Shown here piece by piece: positions 8,639 to 16,042 of a stretch of DNA of 64,000 nt. Every line of letters begins with the position of its first letter. Within the stretch, counting starts at the first letter, position 1. The stretch is from Belnapia sp. F-4-1. GTDB taxonomy: Bacteria > Pseudomonadota > Alphaproteobacteria > Acetobacterales > Acetobacteraceae. Position numbers and translations under genes: made by a program. The stretch spans positions 4,669,430 through 4,733,429 of the forward strand of contig NZ_KN676113.1 of the NCBI RefSeq assembly GCF_000802185.1. The letters run 5' to 3'. The notes under the pieces are model-generated. The model was not told where the DNA came from and made no database searches. It worked only from the letters and a program-made list of their open reading frames with translations.

Positions 8639-9571
8639 TCAGGTCCAGAGCCTTTCCCGCTGCAGGTTGCCGTAGAGCCCGGCGACGAACTCGCCATAGC
8701 CGTTGAAGAGCTGCGTCGGCACCCGCTCGCCTGTGCCTAGGACCCGCTCGCTCGCCTGGCTCCAGCGCGGATGCGGCACGTCCGGGTTGATGTTGGCCCA
8801 AAAGCCATACTCTTGCGGCTGGATCGCCTCCCAGAAGCTCTTCGGGCGCTCCGCCATCAGGCTGATCCGCGTCAGCGACTTGCCCGCCTTGAAACCGTAC
8901 TTCCAGGGCTGGTGGAAGCGGATCGGCCCGCCATTCTGCGCCAGCAGGGGCTTGCCATAGGCTCCGACGACGAGGAAAGAGAGATCGTTTCCTGCCTCCT
9001 CGATGGTGCAGCCCTCGACATAGGGCCAAGGGTACCAAGACTGCCGCAGCCCCGGCATCACCGCCGGCAAGGCAGCCGTTTCGAAGCGCACATACTTGGC
9101 TCCGGCCTGTACGCCGACAGCCGAAAGCAGCGCCGAGAGCGGGAAGCCCGTCCAGGGCACCACCATCGACCAAGCCTCGACACAGCGTAGCCGATAGACC
9201 CGCTCCTCCACCGGCATGGCCTTGATCAGGTCCTCGACCGAGAACTCCCGCGGCCGGTCCACGAGCCCATCGACCTTCACCGTCCAGGGCGAAAGCGGCA
9301 GCTTCTGCGCGGGCCGGTAGATACCCTTGTCGGTGCCGAACTCGTAGAAGTTGTTATAGGTGGTCGCCTCTCGCTCGGCCGTGATGGCGCGGCCGGGCTC
9401 GTACCGGGCGTTGCGCGCGGCTGCCGGAAAATCAGCCGCCCGCGCCAGCCCAGGCAGCCCGATCGAGGCCAGCCCTGCCGCCTTCAGCGCCGCTCGCCGG
9501 CCAAAGACCAGCGCCTCCGGCGTCGCCGCACTCTCCGGAATCTCCCAGCCACGGCGCCTGCGAATGAACAT
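8639..9571 (-). CDS. msrP: MsrP, molybdenum-dependent periplasmic methionine-sulfoxide reductase
   Basis: Catalytic subunit that repairs oxidised methionines of periplasmic proteins (YedY family). A Tat signal with twin arginine (GRRAALKAAG) lies at about residues 25-35. The molybdopterin cysteine is in YRLRCVEAWSMVVPWTG, and the QPWKYGFKAGKSLTRI segment is also typical. AGGAG seven bases before the ATG at 9571 selects the start MFIRRRRGWEIPE over the ATG six bases upstream. The membrane heme partner MsrQ is not adjacent on either side. Confidence 0.93.
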   Translation of the reverse strand: MFIRRRRGWEIPESAATPEALVFGRRAALKAAGLASIGLPGLARAADFPAAARNARYEPGRAITAEREATTYNNFYEFGTDKGIYRPAQKLPLSPWTVKVDGLVDRPREFSVEDLIKAMPVEERVYRLRCVEAWSMVVPWTGFPLSALLSAVGVQAGAKYVRFETAALPAVMPGLRQSWYPWPYVEGCTIEEAGNDLSFLVVGAYGKPLLAQNGGPIRFHQPWKYGFKAGKSLTRISLMAERPKSFWEAIQPQEYGFWANINPDVPHPRWSQASERVLGTGERVPTQLFNGYGEFVAGLYGNLQRERLWT

Positions 9572-9761
9572 CTTCATACTCCTAAGGCGAGGACAGGCCA
9601 CAACGCGGCTCGTCCGATTTGGCATCGCACAGGTGTTTCGCCAGAGCCACAGTGAGGGTTACCGACACACGCATCACGCGAATTGGATTGTATTCCTTAT
9701 CCTGCACACTATCCTGTGATCACCAACGGTCTCGCAGACGATCCACCCGGCGGAGCAGCGC

Positions 9762-10541
9762 ATGCATATCCTCCTTGCCTCCCCTTCGGCCAATGCCGCG
9801 ACCCTCGTCGCCGGCCTTGCCGATCTCGGCCTCCGCTGTGACGATATCGATACCCTGGACGACCTGCCCTCTGCCCTTGCGCTGAGTGGGCCCTACGACG
9901 GGCTCATCCTGCGCATCGACGGCCCCGTTCGCGAGGCCCAGGCTGCCATCGCCGATCTCCGCCGGCGCGGCCTCAACCTGCCGGTTGCCGTGCTCTGCGG
10001 TCGCACCGCCCAGCCGGCTGAAGAGGAGGGGCTGCTGCACGCCGGCGCCGATGACGTGCTCGCCAACCCGATCCATCTCCGCGTGCTCGCCGCCCGGCTC
10101 CAGGCCCTCGCCCGCCGTGCCCGCGGCCATGCCAGCGCCCGCCTGGTCTGCGGCAACGTCACGCTCGACCAGGCACAGCACGCCGCCGTGGTCGATGGCC
10201 GGCGCGTCAATCTGACGGCCCGCGAATTCGACTTCCTCGAGACGCTGATGCTGCACAAGGGCGTTCTCCTGACCAAGGAGCGCTTCATGAGCAGCCTCTA
10301 TGCCGACGGCATGGCGCCCGATTCCAAGATCGTTGACGTCTTTGTCTGCAAGCTGCGCCGCAAGCTCGCCGATTGCGGTGCGGCAGAGATGATCCGCACC
10401 GTCTGGGGCCGCGGCTATGTCGCCTTCGAGCCGAGCCCGGCCGCGGTCGAGACCGCGCGCAACGCCCGCCGGCCGGAAGCAGCCATCGATCCGGTGCCGC
10501 GGGGATGGACGCGCAGGAGCCCGGTGCTGGCGACCGCCTGA
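9762..10541 (+). CDS. CtrA-like winged-helix regulator with a degenerate receiver
   Basis: 259 residues. The C-terminal OmpR/CtrA-type winged helix is well conserved (LTAREFDFLETLMLHKG, LTKERFMSSLY, SKIVDVFVCKLRRKL, TVWGRGYVAFEP) and closely follows CtrA of Caulobacter. The N-terminal receiver keeps the fold and length, but the acidic pocket that is E-D-D in CtrA reads S-P-S at residues 7-9, the phospho-acceptor position 51 is Arg, and the conserved Lys reads Asn (LANP). Phosphorylation is therefore unlikely. A GGAG lies six bases before the ATG. The target genes are unknown; FtcR-like flagellar regulators are one precedent for non-phosphorylated CtrA relatives. Confidence 0.85.
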   Translation: MHILLASPSANAATLVAGLADLGLRCDDIDTLDDLPSALALSGPYDGLILRIDGPVREAQAAIADLRRRGLNLPVAVLCGRTAQPAEEEGLLHAGADDVLANPIHLRVLAARLQALARRARGHASARLVCGNVTLDQAQHAAVVDGRRVNLTAREFDFLETLMLHKGVLLTKERFMSSLYADGMAPDSKIVDVFVCKLRRKLADCGAAEMIRTVWGRGYVAFEPSPAAVETARNARRPEAAIDPVPRGWTRRSPVLATA

Positions 10542-10693
10542 CCGGAAACGCGGGATCGGACGTCTCGCCTTCGATCCCAAGGCCATGCCGGCTTCCTCCA
10601 GCACGCTGTTCCGCATCTCTAAGGTCCGGTCTGGCACGCCCTTTGCGCTGAGTCCGCCCGCCGCCCGCATGTCGCGGGCTCCGGAACTCAGCG

Positions 10694-11425
10694 ATGCCCT
10701 GTTACCGCCTGCTCTTCGTCCTGGCGCTGCTCCTGCTTCCCCTGCCCGCCACGGCAACGCCGAACGGCTTGTGTGAGGCGGCCATAACCACGGTGGAACG
10801 CGAGGCGGGCCTCCCGCCGCGCCTCCTCGCCGCCATCGCCCGCGTGGAATCCGGCCGCCGCGACCCGGCCACCGGCACGCTCGAGCCCTGGCCCTGGACC
10901 ATCAATGCCGAGGGGCGCGGCAGCTTCTTCCCTGACAAGGCGGCAGCAATTGCCGCCGTCCGCTCCAACCAAGCCCAGGGCGTGCGATCCATCGACATCG
11001 GATGCATGCAGATCAACCTGCGCCATCACCCGAATGCCTTCGCCAGCCTGGCCGAGGCTTTCGACCCGCTTGCCAATGTGCGCTATGCTGCCCGCTTCCT
11101 GAAGGAACTCAAATCCACCCGCGCCGACTGGATGGCCGCCGCCGCGGCCTATCATTCCCAGACGCCGGAACATGCCAAGCCTTACCGCGCCCGAGTCGCT
11201 GCTGCCTGGGCGCAGGAGCAAGCTCGACCGGCGCCCGCGCCGCAGGTGGCGCTGCCACTCTTCCGCCCAAGCCAGCCCGGCGGCGGCTTCATGCTATCGA
11301 ATGGTGCCGACCGCGCCTCGGTTCTCGCCAATGCAAACCCCGGCAGCGGCCGCGGCCTTTCCGCCTATCGTGCCGCGCCCATCCCCCTCGCCGGACGCAT
11401 GGTGATGCTGCCGCCGCGTCTCTAA
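10694..11425 (+). CDS. Secreted lytic transglycosylase (SLT fold)
   Basis: Cleaves the glycan strands of peptidoglycan. Signal peptide over residues 1-21 (LLFVLALLLLPLPATA), then an SLT domain with catalytic Glu in IARVESG, the GCMQINLRHH segment and AAYHS, all standard landmarks. The C-terminal 60 residues are low-complexity. 243 residues, a short family member like those dedicated to flagellar or secretion assembly. It follows the CtrA-like regulator by 152 bp on the same strand. Its stop overlaps the convergent DUF192 gene by four bases. Confidence 0.88.
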   Translation: MPCYRLLFVLALLLLPLPATATPNGLCEAAITTVEREAGLPPRLLAAIARVESGRRDPATGTLEPWPWTINAEGRGSFFPDKAAAIAAVRSNQAQGVRSIDIGCMQINLRHHPNAFASLAEAFDPLANVRYAARFLKELKSTRADWMAAAAAYHSQTPEHAKPYRARVAAAWAQEQARPAPAPQVALPLFRPSQPGGGFMLSNGADRASVLANANPGSGRGLSAYRAAPIPLAGRMVMLPPRL

Positions 11426-11892
11426 TCCACGTTGTTGAAGATCCGCTGGATCACCCGGTCCCCGACGCGCAGCCCCAGCCGCTCCGCCGTCCCCGCCGCC
11501 AGCTCCAGCGTCGCCCGCACCGGCCCGCGGCTGTCGACGGCAGCGAGGGAATAAGGCACCGTCCGCTCCGCGATCCGGTGGATGCGTCCATCCGCACTGA
11601 TGAAGACCATGTCGAGAGGGGCGAGGGTATTGCGCATCCACATGCTGGATTCGCGCGGCTGCCCCCAGTCGAACAGCATCCCCTCGTCTGCCCCGACGCT
11701 TGGGCGGAACATCAGCCCAACCATCTGCTGCTCCATGGTCAACGCCATCTCCACCCGGAATTCATGCCTCTTGCCCTCGCGCGTGACGATGACGAGCTTC
11801 TCCTCGGGCAGCCGCGGCTGCGGCTCGCCCTGGGCGAAGGCGGGAGTGGCGAGGAGGAAGCCGGCGAGGCCGAGCAGGGAGCGTCGAAGCAT
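11422..11892 (-). CDS. DUF192 family secreted protein
   Basis: 156-residue protein with a signal peptide (LLGLAGFLLATPAFAQ) and a DUF192 core: VEMALTMEQQMVGLMFR, MLFDWGQPRESSMWMRNTL and PLDMVFISADGRI. Function of the family is unknown. The start at 11892 was chosen because it begins the signal peptide directly. Divergent from the hydrolase gene with about 46 bp between starts, so they may share control. Confidence 0.88.
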   Translation of the reverse strand: MLRRSLLGLAGFLLATPAFAQGEPQPRLPEEKLVIVTREGKRHEFRVEMALTMEQQMVGLMFRPSVGADEGMLFDWGQPRESSMWMRNTLAPLDMVFISADGRIHRIAERTVPYSLAAVDSRGPVRATLELAAGTAERLGLRVGDRVIQRIFNNVD

Positions 11893-11938
11893 GGGACCCA
11901 GCTTGGCATCAGCCCGGCCCGACGACCATACTCCCCGC

Positions 11939-12832
11939 ATGGACGCGCTCCGCACCATCCGCACCCCGAAGCTCGAGATCGCCTACGCGGAAGCGGGCCC
12001 GCCCGACGGGCAGCCCGTCCTGCTGCTGCACGGCTTTCCCTACGCGCCACAGGCCTATGCCGAGGTCGCGCCACGCCTCGCCGCCGCCGGCCGCCGCTGC
12101 ATCATCCCCTATCTGCGCGGGTATGGCCCGACCCGCTTCCTCTCGCCCGAGACGCCCCGCTCCGGCCAGCAGGCCGCCCTCGGCCAGGACCTGCTCGACC
12201 TGCTCGATGCGCTTGCCATCCCCCGCGCCACCCTTGCCGGCTATGACTGGGGCGGCCGCGCCGCCTGCATCGCCGCGGCGCTCTGGCCGGAGCGCGTCGC
12301 CGGCCTCGTCTCCTGCACCGGATACAACATCCAGGACATCGCTGCCTCGGTGAAACCCGCCGCTCCCGAGCAGGAACACCGCCTCTGGTACCAGTACTAT
12401 TTCCACACCGAGCGTGGCCGCACCGGGCTTCAGGCCGACCGCCGTGGCATCGCCCGCCTGCTCTGGCGTCTCTGGTCCCCCGAATGGCACTTCGACGACG
12501 CCACCTTCGTTGCCAGCGCCGCCGCCTTCGACAACCCGGATTTCGTCCCGGTGGTGATCCAGTCCTACCGCCACCGCTTCGGCTATGCTGAAGGCGACTC
12601 GGCTCTGGAGCCGATCGAGGCGGCCCTCGCCCGCCAGCCGCGCATCACGGTCCCGACCATCGCCCCGCATGGCGGCGCCGATGGCGTCGGCCCCGTCGAG
12701 GCCTCCGCCACCCATCATCGCCATTTCAGCGGCACCTATGAGCGCCGCGTCCTCCCCGGCATCGGTCACAACCTCCCGCAGGAGGCGCCGGACGCCTTCG
12801 CACGAATGGTGCTCGAGCTTCCGGCGGCCTGA
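11939..12832 (+). CDS. Alpha/beta hydrolase, epoxide hydrolase/haloalkane dehalogenase-like
   Basis: 297 residues. LLLHGFPYAPQAYAEVAPRL carries the oxyanion-hole HGFP motif. The nucleophile elbow AGYDWGGRA has Asp as nucleophile, as in epoxide hydrolases and dehalogenases rather than serine esterases. The C-terminal GIGHNLPQEAP supplies the catalytic His. A lid domain with aromatic residues (LWYQYYFHTERG) lies between. Substrate unknown. Convergent with the aminotransferase gene four bases downstream. Confidence 0.88.
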   Translation: MDALRTIRTPKLEIAYAEAGPPDGQPVLLLHGFPYAPQAYAEVAPRLAAAGRRCIIPYLRGYGPTRFLSPETPRSGQQAALGQDLLDLLDALAIPRATLAGYDWGGRAACIAAALWPERVAGLVSCTGYNIQDIAASVKPAAPEQEHRLWYQYYFHTERGRTGLQADRRGIARLLWRLWSPEWHFDDATFVASAAAFDNPDFVPVVIQSYRHRFGYAEGDSALEPIEAALARQPRITVPTIAPHGGADGVGPVEASATHHRHFSGTYERRVLPGIGHNLPQEAPDAFARMVLELPAA

Positions 12833-12836
12833 CCCA

Positions 12837-14024
12837 TCAACCCGCCGCAGCGAGGACCAGCCGTTCCTCCGCCACCTGCCGCAGCCGCCAAAGCAGCGAC
12901 GCGATCGCCGCCGCATCGACATTGGCGAAGGCAATGCGCAGGTGCCGCTCCTCCCCGGCGAAGGCCGGGCCCGGCAGCGCCATCAACCCATGCTCCGTCG
13001 CCAGATGCCGCGCCACATCCCAGGCCGAGGCAGCGCCGAAGGGATGCCGCACATAGGCGAAGTAGGCCCCAAGCGCCTCCAGCCGCCATCCAACCAATCC
13101 CTCGAAGCCTGCTCGCAGTGCTCTCGCCCGCTCGTCCATCTCCGCCCGCTTCGCCTCGCGCCAGCCGGTCAGAGCCTCGATCCCCCAGGCCAACGCCGCC
13201 TGGGCGGGCCGGTTGGCGCAGATCTGCACGCAATCCATCACCTTGCTGAGCTGCGGCAGCAGCACCTCCGGCGCCGCCAGCGCACCAAGCCGGTGCCCCG
13301 GAATGGCGAAGGACTTGGAGAAGCTGGTGAGCTGGATGAGGTTCTCCGGCCAGTCCTCGCCTCGGAGGAGCCCATGCGGCGCCCCGGCCCCGGGCGGCAG
13401 GAAGTCCCGGTAGGTCTCGTCCAGCACCAGCCAGATTCCACGCCGCTGGCACAGCGCATGGAACCGCGCGATGAGTTCCGGCGGATAGACCGCCCCGGTC
13501 GGGTTGTTCGGCGTCACCAAGACGATGGCTCGCACCCGACCGTCGATCAACGCCTCTGCCGTCGCTGGGTCCGGCAGGAAGCCGGGGCCGCACGCCAGGC
13601 CCCGCGCCTCGATGCCAAGCATGTCGAGCGTCATCGCATGGTTGAAATACCAGGGCGTCGGCACGAGTACCGCATCGCCTCGCCCAGCCAGCGCCATCAT
13701 GGTGACGAAATAGGCCTGGTTGCAACCGGCGGTGATGGCGACATGCCCCGGCCCGCACTCGCCCCCGTAGAGGCCGCGCAGATGTGCCGCATAGGCCTCC
13801 CGCAGCGCCATGTCGCCCTGGATCGGCCCATAGGCGGCGGCCTCGGCGCTGCCCGCCGCCGCGGCGAGCCGCTCCAGCATCTCAGGCGGCGGCGGATAAG
13901 CCGGCACCGCTTGGCAGAGGTTCATCAGCGGCCCATGCCGACCGTCATAGCGCCGGCCCCAGGCCTGGATCTCGGGAATGGGCGGGCTGCCGGTATCGAT
14001 CAGGCGGGAGTTGAGCCTTGGCAT
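12837..14024 (-). CDS. Class I/II pyridoxal-phosphate aminotransferase
   Basis: 395 residues of fold-type I. The PLP-binding landmarks are present: TPNNPTGAVYPPE, LVLDETYRDFLPP (Asp for the pyridine nitrogen) and the Schiff-base lysine in SFSKSFAIPGHRLGAL, with Arg in the C-terminal HLRIAFANV. Amino-acid specificity is not obvious; relatives act on aromatic, branched or aspartate-type substrates. Separated from the deacetylase-like gene by 27 bp on the same strand, so the three genes to tpiA may form a unit. Confidence 0.9.
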   Translation of the reverse strand: MPRLNSRLIDTGSPPIPEIQAWGRRYDGRHGPLMNLCQAVPAYPPPPEMLERLAAAAGSAEAAAYGPIQGDMALREAYAAHLRGLYGGECGPGHVAITAGCNQAYFVTMMALAGRGDAVLVPTPWYFNHAMTLDMLGIEARGLACGPGFLPDPATAEALIDGRVRAIVLVTPNNPTGAVYPPELIARFHALCQRRGIWLVLDETYRDFLPPGAGAPHGLLRGEDWPENLIQLTSFSKSFAIPGHRLGALAAPEVLLPQLSKVMDCVQICANRPAQAALAWGIEALTGWREAKRAEMDERARALRAGFEGLVGWRLEALGAYFAYVRHPFGAASAWDVARHLATEHGLMALPGPAFAGEERHLRIAFANVDAAAIASLLWRLRQVAEERLVLAAAG

Positions 14025-14051
14025 GACGGGTCCTGTTGCGGAGATGGACCC

Positions 14052-15179
14052 TCAACGCTCCCGAACCGGGATAGTGTCGAGGTCCCGTACCACGGCCGCC
14101 GCCGCCCGCTGCACCGCCGCTCGAACGACACCCGGCCGCGGCGCATCCCGCAGCGTGGTGAACCAATGCTCCGGCGGATTCCGCCCCGCCGCCCGCCCGA
14201 AGCGCAGCGCCCGCAGCACTTGCTCCGCTGCCGGCGGCAGCCGCTTCGGGATGTCGAAGCCGTTGAGTACCGCCCAGACTCCCGCCCAGCACCGCCCAAC
14301 CGTCCAGGGGTTGTACCCGCCCCCCCCCAGCACCAGCAGCCGCGGCGCCAGATCCATCAGCGCCCGTACTATCCCCCAATGCGCATTGTTGGAGAGCGAG
14401 AGCTTCGACAGCGGGTCCTCCTCCAGCGCATCCGCCCCGCATTGCAGCATGATCGCCTGCGGCCGTAGCCGACGCGCAGCCGGCAGAATCGCCTGGTGCA
14501 GCACCCAGAGCATCTCGGAATCGTTAAAGCCCGCCGGCACCGGCAGGTTGCGCGCTGCCCCGCCCGCCCGATCCTCCAGCGCCCCGGTCCGCGGCCAGCG
14601 CCCCTCCTCATGCACCGACAGGGTGAAGACGCGCGGATCGTCATGGAAGGCGTCCTGCACCCCATCCCCATGATGCGCGTCGATATCGACATAGAGGACA
14701 TTGTCGAGCCCGGCATCGAGCCAAGTCAGCAGCCCCAGCACCGGGTCGTTGAGGTAGCAGAAGCCGCTCGCTCGATCCGGCTGCCCGTGATGCGTCCCCC
14801 CGCCGGGGCAATAGACCACCCCACCCCCCACAGTGAGGCGGGCGGCCAGCATGCAGCCCCCCGCGCTCGTCGCCGGCCGGGAGAAGACCTCCCGGTAGAC
14901 CGGATTTCCATGCGCCCCGATATGAAAGCGCGCCTGATCCTCCGGCGTCGCCCGCTGCGTCGCCTCCGCCCGCTGCAAGGCCGCGATGTAACCCGGCGCA
15001 TGAAACCGTGCGAGCTCCGCCGGCGTCGCCATCGGCGCCTCGATCCACCCGCCCGGCGGCAGCCAGCCCAGCGCCTCGATCAGGTCCAGCGCCGTCGAGA
15101 CGCGGGGAATCGCCAGCGGGTGCTTCGGCCCATAGGAGGAGTGCCGGTAGATCTCCGAGCCGATGAGCAGCGGCGTCAC
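14052..15179 (-). CDS. Histone-deacetylase superfamily protein (AcuC/acetylpolyamine amidohydrolase-like)
   Basis: Zinc-dependent deacetylase of the arginase/deacetylase fold, 375 residues. Visible motifs are GGGTHHGQPDRASGFCYLND (tandem His), YVDIDAHHGDGVQ (zinc-binding Asp and His) and LGGGGYNPWTVGRCW near the end. Bacterial members deacetylate acetyl-CoA synthetase, polyamines or other small molecules; which applies is not clear. The start is GTG at 15179, overlapping the tpiA stop as GTGA, so translation is coupled to tpiA. Confidence 0.9.
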   Translation of the reverse strand: MTPLLIGSEIYRHSSYGPKHPLAIPRVSTALDLIEALGWLPPGGWIEAPMATPAELARFHAPGYIAALQRAEATQRATPEDQARFHIGAHGNPVYREVFSRPATSAGGCMLAARLTVGGGVVYCPGGGTHHGQPDRASGFCYLNDPVLGLLTWLDAGLDNVLYVDIDAHHGDGVQDAFHDDPRVFTLSVHEEGRWPRTGALEDRAGGAARNLPVPAGFNDSEMLWVLHQAILPAARRLRPQAIMLQCGADALEEDPLSKLSLSNNAHWGIVRALMDLAPRLLVLGGGGYNPWTVGRCWAGVWAVLNGFDIPKRLPPAAEQVLRALRFGRAAGRNPPEHWFTTLRDAPRPGVVRAAVQRAAAAVVRDLDTIPVRER

Positions 15180-15937
15180 GCGGCGTCAGGCACCCCCGCC
15201 GCGATCGCCAGGAAATCCCCGGCCACCAGGCTCGCCCCACCGACTAGCGCCCCGTCGACATGCGGCAGGGCGAGGATGCCCTTCGCATTTCCCGGCTTCA
15301 CCGACCCGCCGTAGAGGATCCGCAGCTTCGCTCCTGCGGCTGCGAAATGCTTCTCGAGATTGGCCCGGATGGTCGCGTGCATTGCCGCGATCTCTACCTC
15401 GGTGGGCGTCAGCCCGGTGCCGATGGCCCAAACCGGCTCGTAGGCGACGACACCACCTGCCTCAGCGAAGCCTTCCGGCAGGCTGCCATCGAGTTGCAGG
15501 GTGACGACGGCCTCCGCCTCGCCCACGACCCGCTGCGCCTCGCTCTCGCCAACGCAGACAATGGGAGTCAGCCCCGCCGCCAGCGCCGCCTCGGCCTTGG
15601 CCCGCACGACGGAATCCGTCTCGCCATGATCTGCCCGGCGCTCGGAATGGCCGAGGATCACATAGCTGGCCCCGACATCCCGCAGCATCGCCGCCGCCAC
15701 GTCGCCGGTATGGGCGCCCTTCGCCGCCGCATGGCAATCCTGCCCGCCAAGCGCAACATCGCTACCCAGAGCGCCACCGACCGGCACCAGATAGGGAAAG
15801 GGCGGGCAAACCAGCAGCTCCGCCCGTGCACCCGCCCCCCCGGCCCGTACCCCCTCGGCCAGCACCCCGGCATCGCGCAGGCTGCCGTGCATCTTCCAAT
15901 TGCCGGCGATCAACGGGCGCACTCCGGGGGTCGTCAT
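15176..15937 (-). CDS. tpiA: Triose-phosphate isomerase
   Basis: Interconverts dihydroxyacetone phosphate and glyceraldehyde 3-phosphate. 253 residues with N-x-K (GNWKMHG), catalytic His in ILGHSERR, catalytic Glu in AYEPVWAIGTG, and the phosphate-binding LYGGSVKPGN. AGAGGA lies seven bases before the ATG at 15937. Divergent from ppiD, with about 105 bp for both promoters, and followed directly by the overlapping deacetylase-like gene. Confidence 0.97.
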   Translation of the reverse strand: MTTPGVRPLIAGNWKMHGSLRDAGVLAEGVRAGGAGARAELLVCPPFPYLVPVGGALGSDVALGGQDCHAAAKGAHTGDVAAAMLRDVGASYVILGHSERRADHGETDSVVRAKAEAALAAGLTPIVCVGESEAQRVVGEAEAVVTLQLDGSLPEGFAEAGGVVAYEPVWAIGTGLTPTEVEIAAMHATIRANLEKHFAAAGAKLRILYGGSVKPGNAKGILALPHVDGALVGGASLVAGDFLAIAAGVPDAA

Positions 15938-16042
15938 GGCGGCATCCTCTCTGTTGGCCGAAAACGGGTATCCGCGGCCAACAGGTTTGGCAACGGCCGA
16001 CGCCTCCGCTATGCACCCCGCCCGGATCACAGACGGACCATC

